Positions 1 to 10,700 of a stretch of 64,000 nucleotides of DNA are shown one piece after another (positions within the stretch are counted from its first letter, which is position 1; every line of letters begins with the position of its first letter). A model generated the notes under the pieces. That model saw only the letters and a program-made list of their open reading frames with translations. It was not told the DNA's origin and ran no database searches. The stretch spans positions 25,259,725-25,323,724 of the forward strand of contig CM046341.1 of NCBI GenBank assembly GCA_025403435.1, given 5' to 3'. The position numbers and the translations under genes were made by a program. The stretch comes from Artocarpus heterophyllus (taxonomy: Eukaryota; Streptophyta; Magnoliopsida; Rosales; Moraceae).

Positions 1-267
1 AAACAACAACAAAACCATGTTATTCTTAATATCCTTCAACAGGTATTAAATTGCAAATTAATAATTTGAGTTCAATAAACATACAATCAAGTTCTTAATT
101 TGTGCTACTCTTGGATTTTTAAACCGTCTATCTGAACCTTGACGTGATTTTATCTACAACTCCACCTGTGTTGGCAACACGCCTATCTCAGCTAACTATA
201 TTATGCTATATTAGTAATATATTAATGATAGAATAATTGATATATGTAATACGAGTAAGATATTAAC
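1..267 (-). other. Interior of CACTA element at window edge, probably a tnpA intron
   Basis: AT-rich sequence just 3' (minus-strand sense) of the tnpA-like exon ending near 268. A plausible minus-strand splice donor (GTACGT) sits at the exon edge, so this is probably intron or 3' part of the same gene. The element continues left of the window, and its other terminal repeat is not seen. Confidence 0.35.
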
Positions 268-950
268 GTACCAATGATTGCTTAAGCTCTCTATATCCGA
301 CTCGGCCAACCATAGAACAATATTCATTTTTCGTTCTTATTTTTCTTGTGTTAGCTAATTGCAATTGGAATTCGACAGAACATCAATACCTCAAAAAAGC
401 TTCCTAATCGTCATCGTTTATCGAGGGGTAGTAGTGTATTACCATAGGAGGCCACTTATATGCATGTTTATCCTCCTTCGAAATGGAAAGGTATGGCTGT
501 ACAAAGGTAAAATAGAGGTCAAATCTAAACCCCTTTGATAATTTGCCACAAATCTTCAAAGCCTTTTTCCTATACCAATCCTCAACTGTGAAAGCTTCAT
601 AAATTTCTCTCCAAATCACATCTTTTACTTGGTCCAAATCCTTAGACCTTTAATCTTTAATCCATATAGGAACGTATTCTAGACTAAGGACTCTAATCCA
701 ACTGCTTAATTCATTACCAGGTGCGCTTTTCGTTAGGCCTTTTGAATCAAGTATCACTTCTATTCTTAAACCTTTCTTCTTCATCAACTTTTTTCATCAA
801 AGTAGTTCTTCGCTCAAAATCTACTTTGGGGTCAAATTTGGTGCGCCTTTGTAGCTTACTACCCTGTTTTCCCTTACTATATTGAGAGGAAGATGGAGTG
901 CACTCTTCATACTCCTCCTCATAGTGGTCACTATTGATCTCTTTAGACAT
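268..950 (-). pseudogene. TNPA-like second protein of a CACTA transposon, broken
   Basis: Minus-strand coding remnant resembling the En/Spm TNPA-like (plant transposase Ptta/En/Spm) family, which in studied elements binds subterminal repeats and helps transposition. It begins at the ATG at 948-950 with an acidic, Ser/Lys-rich stretch. A frameshift near 760-770 moves it to a frame reading SKGLTKSAPGNELSSWIRVL. After an in-frame stop near 650 comes the typical block with VKDVIWREIYEAFTVEDWYR (404-637). A last recognisable exon around 268-375 reads RTKNEYCSMVGRVGYRELKQ, matching the usual 'KN-Y-H-GR-GY' block. It lies downstream of the TNPD-like gene on the same strand, as expected for a CACTA element. 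Frameshift and stop make it non-functional. The family call rests on motif memory only. Confidence 0.55.
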
Positions 951-1165
951 TTTACCTATTCAAAGTAAGCAAAAACTAACACACACATACTAATATTAAA
1001 TTACAATTTTATTCAAACTCACATATCATCTAAACTTTTTAATTATTCATCATCATCACAATCATCACATATCAAAAAAGTATAAACAAATTAATTTCAA
1101 TCAATAATAATCCATACTTTTTATTCTAATTAACAACATAAATTTAAAAATAAAAAAGAAACCAA
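951..1165. other. AT-rich spacer, nothing recognised
   Basis: AT-rich sequence between the tnpA-like ATG and the tandem repeat. It is probably leader or intron of the tnpA-like gene on the minus strand; no further signal is seen. Confidence 0.3.
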
Positions 1166-1365
1166 TTCATATATTATAAATTCACATATTAAAGCATCAA
1201 TTCACATATTAAAACATCAATTCACATATTATAAATTCACATATTAAAACATCAATTCACATATTAAAACATAAATTCACATATTAAAACATCAATTCAC
1301 ATGTTACAAATTCACTTATTAAAACATCAATTTACATATTATAAATTCACATATTAAAACATAAT
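1166..1365. repeat. AT-rich tandem repeat, about 20-bp unit
   Basis: About ten imperfect units built on TTCACATATTAAAACATCAA, some shortened to a TATAAATTCACATATT form. It lies inside the CACTA element between the G-rich tract and the tnpA-like gene. Confidence 0.8.
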
Positions 1366-1366
1366 G

Positions 1367-1890
1367 TCAAGGAGGAGGGGGCGAAGGGGGAGGGGTGGAG
1401 GTGGAGGTGGAAGGAGGGGGCGGAGGGGACGGGGCAGGGGGTAAAAGGGGAGGGAAGGGGGAGGGGGAAGAGGCAGAGGGGCAGGGAATGGGGAAGACTT
1501 GGCGGTGGGCAGAGGGAGGGGAAGAGGCTAGGACGGGGCTATAAGGGGAGGCAGAGGGGGAAGGGATGAGAGTGTCAGGGGGGGGGGGCACAGAGGGGAG
1601 GGGGAGGGAAAGTGGAGGGGGCGGAGGCAGCGAGAAGGGGGAGGGGACGGGGGTGGAGGGGGAGAGGGAAGGGAGGGGAGGGAAGGCAGAGACAAGGGGG
1701 AAGGGATAGGGGTGGAGACGGAGGAAAGGGGGGGGAGGGTGAGGGAGGACTTACCGATGATGATGAAGGAAACGACAATGATGGAGAGGGGGGCAATGAC
1801 GTCAATAGGGGGCGACGGGGGGCAACAGTGACGGTGAGAGGGGAGAGAGAGCTTGAGAAAAAGAGACTTTTAGAGAGAGAGGGGGGCTGC
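1367..1890. repeat. G-rich purine tract (C-rich on the minus strand)
   Basis: About 520 bases with extreme strand asymmetry: long runs of GGGG, GGAGG and GGGGGAGG on the plus strand and very few pyrimidines until about 1740. Read on the minus strand it gives Pro/Ser-rich open frames (1367-1591 and 1575-1928). These are probably low-complexity artefacts or a transcribed leader of the tnpA-like gene rather than a real protein. Runs of three or more G at short intervals would permit G-quadruplexes. Confidence 0.75.
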
Positions 1891-1939
1891 GATTGAGTTT
1901 GAAATGAGACAGGGCATGAGGGTTTCAAAAAATAAAAAG

Positions 1940-2165
1940 CCCTAGGGCCATGTACAAGCTTACACGACGATTTTTTAGAAAAACCGTCGTGTAATGTATA
2001 AGCTTACAAGACACTTTTTTGAGAAACCGTTAGTAATCTTATACAATGGTTTTTAAACAAACCATCATGTAAGCTTAATTTTCCACTTGTAGAAACCATT
2101 GTGGAGTAGCCCTTTTTATGACAGTTTCTTAAGAAGACCGTCGTAAAAAAAATTGTCAAATTCAC
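1940..2165. repeat. CACTA subterminal-type repeat cluster
   Basis: Several copies of an ACGACGGTTTTT-type motif and its complement (AAACCGTCGT), many paired as short inverted repeats, for example ACGACGATTTTTTAGAAAAACCGTCGT near 1963-1990 (two arms around a T/A-rich centre). The same motif fills the element end at 23092-23336. Here the cluster lies between the TNPD stop and the TNPA-like gene instead of at an end. Confidence 0.65.
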
Positions 2166-2347
2166 CACTTACATAAGTTTTTCTCTTTTGCCCAGGTTGG
2201 CCAACCCGTGTGTTAAGCATCTAATGGCCTAGAATGTTTACTTTTTCTTGTTTTCATCACAAATATAACTATAAATAGATATCCCATCTAAAAAAAGATG
2301 AAAAATGAAACAAAGAAATAGATTTAAATAAATTAACATAAATTTGT

Positions 2348-3218
2348 TTAGAGATGCTCATTTTTTTCTCTTTTTTTCATTGGTTCCTCAATACATATCC
2401 ATTCCACATCTTCACGAAGCAAGTGCGAAATATCATCTTCAAAATCATCTATCTCTTCAACCGATGGCAATCCCTTTATGAATGAAGCGATGTCCATGCA
2501 ATCCTTGGCAACATTTTCAACGTCAATAACTACTCTTGCCTTCATCAAGACGACTAGAGACAATTCCATGTCATGGGGATCCGTAGTATAAAAAAACTTG
2601 GATTGCTTGTGATGCCATAATGAAGGGATCATTCTTGTATCCTAATCTTTTAAAGTCAACAACCGTGATGCCATCATTATTGGTCTTAACATAGTTATTG
2701 TCGGCCCACTTGCACTTAAACAGTGCTATGTGCTATCCCCCATAATCAAGTTCCTAAATATCTTTAAGGGAACCAAAGTAGTTCATGGTCCCATATGCTA
2801 GATTCTTGTCCTTGGGGTAGGCAATATGAATAGCCTTGGCACGGAGAGTCACAACGTTATTTTAGACATGATACTTTTCATATTTTTCACGAGTGTAGAA
2901 AGTATAACCATTTATAGAATATGACGTATACATTGTAACTACTAATGACAATCCTCTAGCTAGGTTCTTCAAGTCTAGTGACATGCCTCCATCTTGTGAT
3001 GTGGAACACTTGCCATAGATGTGTGCTTTAATCCACAACTGAAAGTTCTAGTTGTGTTCATCTTGTAACCACTTTTCATTTCTAGCTCTTTTTGGGTTTG
3101 CCTTTTTTCATTCGTTCATGTGCACCTCAATGAAAGGCTCACTTCATTAGCATTGTGCAAGACATAAAGACAAGCTTGCTTCCACTCCTCTTGATTTACT
3201 GAGGAAGGATTGCGAGTA
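2348..3218 (-). pseudogene. CACTA transposase TNPD-like, C-terminal part
   Basis: Minus-strand C-terminal portion of a TNP2-family (En/Spm TNPD-like) transposase. Near 3116-3218 it reads NQEEWKQACLYVLHNANEV, the usual 'EW-A-YVL-N--EV' block after DUF4218. Continuing down, weaker blocks correspond to the region about intertypic sequence, cytoplasmic 'YYG/D-WELDY' and 'FKCKW' motifs. An open frame at 2348-2632 (94 codons) ends at the stop 2348-2350. Several stops and frameshifts separate these blocks. Its upstream continuation is at 12901, on the far side of copia A, and the flanks carry the 5-bp duplication GATAG. Confidence 0.7.
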
Positions 3219-4649
3219 GATAGTGTTAGACATGTATGCCCTAAGGAGTAAAAATGTAATACATTTTTGGAGACATTTTTATCAATAAAGAATTTATTCA
3301 TTTATATACACCAAATCTTGTCCTCTTTATGTTCATATTTGTTAAATGTATGATAAGCAAATAGTAGTCTGAGACTGTCAATCTAAACCTTAAGAATTGG
3401 GCATATGATGGACTGATTATGCGGAAGACACGATTCTTAAGGTGAGGGTCTAAAACATAAGATCCGCAATCGAGGGAATAAATTTGGGTGCTTTATTCAT
3501 GTAAAGATTGTTATGTTGGTCTATATCCCTTTTGGGAGATGGTTTGTCTTGACCATCGGAGTTAGACTCTGTGAATAGAAACATTGGCGCGTTGTCATAG
3601 GTGACGATGTGTTGGATCGGGACATAAAGTAAATTGATTTGGATTAATAATTCTGTCTCGGCAAATCAATTCACTTTAGATAGTCATTTGTATTGTGTTT
3701 TAATCCTGAGATGAATAATGAGCCCGTTGTCTCGACTTGTGTCTTTTGACGTGCCAAAGGGTGACACCCACATCTCAATAGTGGTATGCATACCAGTACG
3801 TTGGAGGCATGACTCTTGATAGCGTAGAATTGTTATTCATAGATATGGAATCCATAGCTCCTCTTTAGGAGTAATGATATCCTCTTATATGCATTGTCCT
3901 GTAATTGGAAAACTGGAGCGCTCAACCATTTGGATACATAGGTGTAACTGAATGGTATACTATCTTTGGATGGTAAGTTTTCTAATGGTAAGACAATGGA
4001 ACGTAAGATAAAAATAATCGGGAAGGTAAGACAGAACTTGTCCTTAAGCCGATTATGGACGATCATATGGAGATGCGATACACTATGATATGTCATGGAG
4101 ACTTAGCTACACGAGCTTCGTAATTCTATAAAGTTTGAGAGTGCAGCTCCAAGCTTTTTTGGAGTTGACAATTGTGAAATGTATATCTGGGATATTGGGT
4201 TTCATAATTATCATGAGCTTGAACTTTATAGGTCCATTTTGGTCCCCTTTGCTAGCTCACAAAATCCTATAACGACACGGCGTGCTTTTCCAATAATTGG
4301 TGACTTATGTCGGATTTATCAGATTGGTTTAAAATTTGTAAGAATCAAATGATTCATGTCTGTTTATCGGTTGAATTAATTTTGTAAGAAATTAGTTCAA
4401 GATAAACTTGTTGAATTATTGCGATCAGATAATTCTTGTCTGTTTATCGGTTGTTTTAATTTTGGACAAATTAGAGCAAGATAAACTTGTAGAATTATTG
4501 TAATTGATTTATTTTCTTAGAGATTATCTTGATAAAGTTTGTTTTGATCAGATATCTTCTCTATTGGGTTATTTGAATCAAATCTGAGACTTTATCCTTT
4601 AGAATCTCAGGTGAAAAATGAAAGATTCGTGGAGATTTTTTCTCGGGAG

Positions 4650-4707
4650 TTCGGCCTGCTGAATGACGTGGTCGGCCTGCCGATCAGAATATTTAGCCTG
4701 CCGATCA
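4650..4707 (+). promoter_or_regulatory. U3 array of near-palindromic CGGCCTGCCGA motif
   Basis: Three adjacent units of TTCGGCCTGCCGAA type (two degenerate), about 20 bp apart, just upstream of the LTR TATA box. Position and dyad symmetry suggest a protein-binding enhancer array; this is inference. Confidence 0.5.
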
Positions 4708-4823
4708 GCGGGAGATAAGATTACACGTTTTTACGCGGATCTTATCAGATATTGATCTGAACTTGATTCTATTTCGAGTTGTTGAGACCTAATCTGATAC
4801 GGACTAACCCTAGGACTAATAAC

Positions 4824-4830
4824 TATAAAA
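4824..4830 (+). promoter_or_regulatory. TATA box of copia A 5' LTR
   Basis: TATAAAA followed by AGGGAGTGAG. The same element is at 12496 (3' LTR) and, as TATAAATA, at 37375 (solo LTR). Confidence 0.75.
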
Positions 4831-5222
4831 AGGGAGTGAGTCTTATGATTTACTCAGATCAATTTGAGAGATTAAGAGTGATACTCTTCTAGTGAGCATC
4901 TGAAAACCCCCTGAGAGCTTTTGTTCACAAATCACGAACACTAGCTTTGGGTTCTCTCTATTGGTTGGAAGGAGAGTCACTGGTGGAAGAGCTGTACGTG
5001 TGAGCCCACACTCACTCCGGTTGTGGATAGAGAATAGCAAAGAAGACCAGTTGGTTGAGGCTCTTCTGGAACTTTACTTCTCTACAGGTTGCGGAGGTTC
5101 TTCGGCACACTGAGGTTAGTAAGATCTGTCTAATTTATACATATAACATGTCAAACTTGTGTTTTGGAAATTACTTTGATGGAAAATTTTTAAAATTCTA
5201 CTGCGTACTTTGTTTCCAACAA

Positions 5223-5235
5223 TGGGTATTAGAGC
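5223..5235 (+). other. Primer binding site, degenerate tRNA-Met type
   Basis: TGGGTATTAGAGC follows the LTR end by one base. The sister element has the canonical TGGTATCAGAGC form (minus strand, 59303-59315), so this copy has decayed. Confidence 0.8.
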
Positions 5236-5744
5236 GGAGGTTTTTACATAAATTTGCAAGTTTGTGATCATGTTATATGCATAAATTTTGTGATCTTAAT
5301 CTCTCCTATGCTTGAATTGAATTTTATAGAGAGATGGAACTCTAGGTTTCTATATAATATATATGTTGTCATGGATTATGTGGTGAATGTTTATTAATTA
5401 ATTATGGTTGATTAAATCGTCGTTTAATTATTTATTAATTAATTAATACCGGTTATGGTTCCTTAGAGGTTAGAATGTGTATCTAGGTTTTTCATGTAAT
5501 TAGATGGCGGACTATCATCTCCGTCTAGGAATTGTTATTTAATTTTTAATTTGTAAGAATTTTATAATTAAATATTTATTCGGAGAAGACGGATCTAGAA
5601 GACCAAACGAGAAGTCGGATCTTAAAGATTGATGTTGGCACCTCCAGGTATTTCCTGAGTCTCTAATTTTATGTTTTTGAATTGTTGAAAATAAAATTGT
5701 TGAATTGCATTAAAATTGTATTTTCTAGAATAAGGGTTTTCTGC

Positions 5745-5930
5745 TCGGTTGGCATGCCGGACCTCACAGTTTGGCAGGCCGAAGGTCACAGATCGACAGG
5801 CCGGACGTGTGGTCCAGCAGGCCGATAGTGGGGCAGAAATTTTGGTGCTCTGCCGGCAGGCTGAACTTTCAGTTCGACAGGCCGAACCTTCATGATCGGC
5901 AGGCCGATCACCCAGATCGGCCTGTCGACC
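5745..5930 (+). repeat. Leader array of CGGCAGGCCGA motif, about 8 units
   Basis: Imperfect units near 5745, 5771, 5793, 5813, 5852, 5872, 5895 and 5915, each a variant of TTCGGCAGGCCGAA, spaced about 20 to 40 bp. The last unit is in the opposite orientation (CGGCCTGTCGA). Confidence 0.8.
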
Positions 5931-6419
5931 AAGAGCTGCCAAGTGTCAAGAAAAGGTGCAATTTTTTCGGTGTAGTTTTAATTTTATTTTTGGGACGATT
6001 CTGAGAAACATTAAATTTTGATATGACCGAAATATGAAGTATTTGATTCATACGAGATTGAAGACTTGAAGATGGGTATTGCATGAAGAAGGATACAACT
6101 TGAGGATTCAAGGATGAAGAATCAATAAATGTCTCGATTATTCTCTTGTAATCTTAGTTTTCAATTCTCTAGGGTGGAACCATAATATTATGGATATTAT
6201 TATTTTGCTTGTAGCTTTGCTTGATTGCTTTGCTTGTCTGCATTATAATATGATTTACCATGTATATTGATAACATGTCATATAGAATAGGGAGTGCCAC
6301 TCATATTAAAATTGTTCATGAATAATTTTAAAATAAAACCTTGACTTCAAAAGATTGAGTGGGAGAAGGTTTTCGAAGAGCGGACCTAAGGCCTCCATCG
6401 TTGGTCCATAGGAAGAACA

Positions 6420-6735
6420 TGGTGGTCCCGACCCCTAGGAAGGGATTTCTATCATGTACCAGATTGGATCTCTGAAAGGATAAGGTATTTTAGTATGATT
6501 TATGGTTGCACACTCCTAGGTGGTGATTATAAATCATGGATAAAATATTAAAACGATGGTTATGTACTCACGTTAATTTTATTATTAACCTCCCCTAGGA
6601 GCTCTGTTAATAAAATTAATGGCCAAAGAAACGATTATTAGTATATGCTGGATCATACGGGTCCTCGATGGCATATATGAATCAGGAGGGGATTCGTGTT
6701 CCTGATTGAATTTGGCATGACTCCCCTAGGAGCTT
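6420..6735 (+). promoter_or_regulatory. Cluster of stem-loops with CCTAGG palindromes
   Basis: Four CCTAGG sites at 6434, 6515, 6594 and 6725. The second sits in a hairpin with a perfect 9-bp stem (ATGATTTAT 6495-6503 with ATAAATCAT 6529-6537). The third sits between 6573-6589 and 6606-6619, which pair over 14 bp with a 3-base bulge. A further perfect 8-bp stem (AATCAGGA/TCCTGATT) is at 6680-6707. All four sites recur in the sister leader (57813, 57944, 58023, 58104). Confidence 0.6.
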
Positions 6736-6895
6736 GTTGGATTTTGAGTTGGGAATTATCGTTGTAAGGTTGTGATATTTTTAAGGTTTTGACACATAAA
6801 CACATTTGTATGATTTTACATGATTGTGTTATCTTACTAAATTATTATATATGTTTGCTTATGTTTGGTATATGATTCTTTATTGTAGATTGAAA

Positions 6896-7759
6896 ATGTC
6901 AAAAATGCTTTATCTTCGATACTAGACAAAAATCAATTAACCGGTGAGAATTATAACGATTGAAAACGGAACCTGGACATCGTCCTATCCTTTGAGAAAC
7001 TGAAATATGTACTGACAACTTCTTGTCCTCCTGAGCCTACGGGAGACTCAAGTAATGAGCAATTCCAAGCGTACGATCGCAGGAAAGATGCTGATGATTA
7101 GGCCCGCTGCTATGTTATGGCTAGCATGAGCAACCTGCTGCGGGCTCAACATGAAGATTATGAGACTGCAAAGCAGATCTTGGATAATCTTGAGGACATG
7201 TTTGGAGGCCAGGCCATAACAAAGCGGCAAGAAGCGCTTCAGAAACTCTTAAACTGTAAACAAAGACCGGGGACATCTGTAAAGGAGCACATGATGTTGG
7301 TCATGGGTTACCTCGCTGAGGCTCAAACCAATGGAGCAGACATCGATGTTGAAACTCAGATGACTATGGTATTTGAGACTCTGTCTAACGAATTTATTCC
7401 ATTTAGAACTCCTTTTAATTTAAGCAATAGACGGGATATGACCTTGATAGAACTGATGAAATAGTTACAGGAGTTTGAACTGCTAATTAGGGAGTCTCCT
7501 GCTGGTGGTGAGGCCAACATGGTAGCTGCTTCTGGTTCCAATCCTAACTCTGGGAATGGAAAGAAGCAACAAGCCAAGAATGGGTAGTCTTCTATTCTTG
7601 CTGCTACCAAGAGCAAGAAGAAGAAGAAGAAGAACCCAAAGAAACTTAAGTGCTTCTTCTGTGGTAATGTCGGGCATATAAAGAAGCATTGCAAGGAATT
7701 TATTTCTAAGGGAGGTAGGTGTGATCTTCTATATCTAGAAACTTGTTTGGTTGAGGAAT
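6896..7759 (+). pseudogene. copia A gag, broken
   Basis: Gag-like capsid and nucleocapsid precursor, which would package element RNA. The ATG at 6896 matches the intact start of the sister gag (57647, minus), but a one-base loss within the first codons shifts the frame. Stops follow at 6961 (TGA), 7099, 7462 and 7585 (TAG). An open central segment at 7117-7464 covers the UBN2/gag-like domain. A CCHC zinc knuckle lies at 7651-7692 (CFFCGNVGHIKKHC), preceded by a Lys-rich stretch. Several stops are CAG to TAG changes relative to the sister copy. Confidence 0.85.
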
Positions 7760-10700
7760 CCAGAGACATCTGGGTCATAGATTTCGGTGAAACTAATCAT
7801 GTTTGTGTTTCTCTGTAGGGATTCAAAGAAACGAGAAGTCTACTACGTGAAGACTTAACGCTTCGGATGGGCGATGGATCCTTGGTCTCAGTGGAAGCAG
7901 TGGTAGATGTCCATCTTTATTTTGATAATTATAGGAATTTAATTTTGCGAGATTGTTTTTATGTTCCTAAATTTAAAAGGAATTTAATTTATGTATCTTC
8001 TTTATTTAAAGACTCCTACATGGTATCTTTTAATGAAAAAGTGGTGATTCGTAAAAACAAATCTTTTATCTGTTCTGGATGGATACAAAATAATCTATAT
8101 TTTATCAAACCTAAGATGGACTTATTGCTTAATGCTGAGATAAATGATAATGACTCAAAAAGACTTAAAACTTCTCACTCTAATAAGACTTATCTTTGGC
8201 ATTTGCGCCTTGGCCATATTAACCTGAATAGGATTCAAAGGTTGGTAAGGGATGGACCTTTAAGTCACTTAAAGGTGGAATCTATACCTCAATGTGAGTC
8301 TTGTTTGGAGGGTAAAATGACCAAAAGACCATACGGGTCAAAGGGCAATAGGGCCGAAGGGGTTCTAGAACTTGTGCATAGTGATGTTTGCGGACCGATG
8401 AACATCCAGGCACGAGGAGGGTATGAGTATTTCGCCACTTTCATTGACGATTACTCAAGATATGGGTATGTGTACCTAATGCACCACAAAAGTGAAACTT
8501 AGGATAAGTTTAGGGAGTTTCGGGCTGAAGTGAAAAAGCAATTGGGTAGACCCATAAAGGCACTTCGATCTGATCGAGGTAGGGAATACCTTTCTGATGA
8601 GTTCTTGGGACACTTGTTAGAGAATGAGATTTTATCCCATTTGATTGCGCCGGGCACTCTGCAACAGAATGGCGTAGCAGAGAGAAGGAATAGGACTTTG
8701 TTGGACATGATTTGGTCCATGATGAGTTATTCATCATTGCCTTTATCCTTTTGGGGATATGCACTGCAAACCGCATGTTATCTTTTGAACAATGTGCCTT
8801 CAAAATCGGTCCCTAAAACTCCTCACAAGTTGTGGACAAGACGGAAGACATCCTTAAACCATATTCGTATATGGGGATGTCCAGCTCATGTCCTGTTTAA
8901 GGATCCGAATAAGTTGGAAGCATGTTCGAAAGTTTGTGTGTTTGTAGGATATCCAAAAGGGACTAAAGGGGGTTATCTTTATAACCCAAAGGAAAATAAA
9001 GTCGTGGTTTCAACTATTGCAACTTTCCTTGAGGAGAGTTACATGCACAACTTTAAACCTTGAAGCAAAGTGGTGCTTGAGGAGTTAAGGGGTGATCCAT
9101 TCACTCCGGAGGTTCCAAACAAAACCATTCCGATCGGTGTAGAAAAACCAAACAAACATGAACAACAACCTCAGGGGCTTCGGCGTAGTGGGAGGATCGG
9201 GCGTCAACCTGAGAGGTATATGTTCAATGGGGAGGTCTTCTTGGCTGAACCGGATGAACATGACAGGGATCCTTATACTTACGCAGAAGCTATGGAGGAT
9301 GTTGATTCAAGACTCTGGACAGAGGCCATGAACATAGAGATGAAGTCTATGGAGACTAATCGGGTCTGGGAGCTTGTGGATCTTCCCAAAGGGGTAAAAC
9401 CCATAGGGTGTAAGTGGATTTACAAGAGGAAAAGAGGAGTGGATGGAAAGGTTGAAACCTTTAAGGCTAGACTAGTAGCTAAGGGTTATACGCAAAAGGA
9501 AGGAATCGATTATGAGGAAACCTTTTCGCCTGTAGCCATGCTTATGTCCATCCGGATTCTCTTATCCATAGCTGCTGCTCTCGACTATGATATTTGGAAG
9601 ATAGATGTTAGGACTGCTTTTTTGAATGGCTATCTTGATGAGTCCATTTATATGGAACAACCAGACAGGTTCAAGGTCACGGGTCAAGAGGGAAAGGTTT
9701 GTAAGCTGCTAAAGTCTATTTATGGACTTAAGCAGGCTTCTCATTCTTGGAACATAAGATTTGATCAAGTGATCAAGACTTATGGGTTCTCACAAAACGT
9801 GGATGAACCATGTGTTTACAAACACATTAAGGATGGGAAGGTGGTTTTTCTACTGCTCTATATAGATGACATTCTGCTAATTGGCAATGACGTTGGGGCA
9901 TTGTCATCAGTCAAATTATGGTTGACCAAGCAGTTTGACATGAAGGACTTAGGTGAGGCTAATTTTGTTCTCGGTATCTAGATCTTTCGGGATAAGAAGA
10001 ACAAAATGATAGCTTTGTCTCATGCCGGCTACATAGATAAAATTCTCAGGAGGTTTGCAATGTAGGATTCCAAGAAAGGTGGGCAACCATCTAGGTCTGG
10101 AATTACTCTTTCTAAGAAAGACTCTCCAAAGTCTTATGAAGAAAGAGAATACATGAAGAAGGTGCCTTATGCTTTGGCAGTGGGTAGTCTCATGTATGCC
10201 ATGCTTTGGACACGACCGGATATTACCTATGCAGTCGGGATTGTAAGTCGATTTCAGGCGGATCCAGGACCAAACCATTGGGTTGCGGTAAAGCATATTT
10301 TCAAGTACCTGAGAAGGACTCGAGGGTATATGCTTGTGTATTTGGGTGAGGATTTAACTCCTCTAGGATACACTGATTTAGATTTTCAATCCTGTCTGGA
10401 TTCTAGAAAATCGACTTCGGGGTTTGTGTTTACTCTGGGTGGAGGTGCCATTAGTTGGGGAAGTGCAAAGCAAGATTGCACTTCGGATTCAACGATGAAG
10501 GCCGAGTATGTGGCAGCTAGTGATGCTTCGAAAGAAGCAATGTGGCTCCACAAGTTCCTTGGGGATCTTGAGGTAGTTCCTGGTATGGATAAAGCGGTAT
10601 CGTTGTACTGTGATAACAGTGCAGCTGTAGCTAATGCTAAGGAACTAAGATTTCACAAGTAGAGTAAGCATATTGATCGGAAGTATCATGTGATAAAGGA

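Larger units (their letters stand above)
3224..5221 (+). repeat. 5' LTR of copia A
   Basis: 1998-bp LTR beginning TGTTAGACATG and ending TTTCCAACA, followed at once by the primer site. It contains a U3 array of the TCGGCCTGCCGA-type motif (4650-4707) about 120 bp before a TATA box (4824-4830). Confidence 0.93.
5236..6895 (+). other. Long untranslated leader of copia A
   Basis: About 1.66 kb between primer site and gag ATG. It holds an eight-unit array of the CGGCAGGCCGA motif (5745-5930) and a run of hairpins around four CCTAGG palindromes (6420-6735). Both are also present in the leader of the minus-strand sister at 57648-59302. No coding frame is convincing here. Confidence 0.7.

Noticed and set aside
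1575..1928. Pro/Ser-rich open frame on the minus strand (117 codons)
   Set aside because: It is the C-rich strand of a low-complexity purine tract; the lack of stops follows from composition.
5771..6004. Open frame with an Arg/Asp-rich repeat pattern
   Set aside because: The repeat pattern is the translation of the CGGCAGGCCGA array, not a protein domain.
7356..7778. Minus-strand open frame of 140 codons over copia gag
   Set aside because: Antisense shadow of the Lys-rich gag segment (poly-AAG gives poly-Phe/Leu); same for 56764-57066.
9949..10296. Minus-strand 115-codon frame conserved at 54256 and 61914
   Set aside because: Antisense shadow of the RT/RNase H region; conservation follows from pol.
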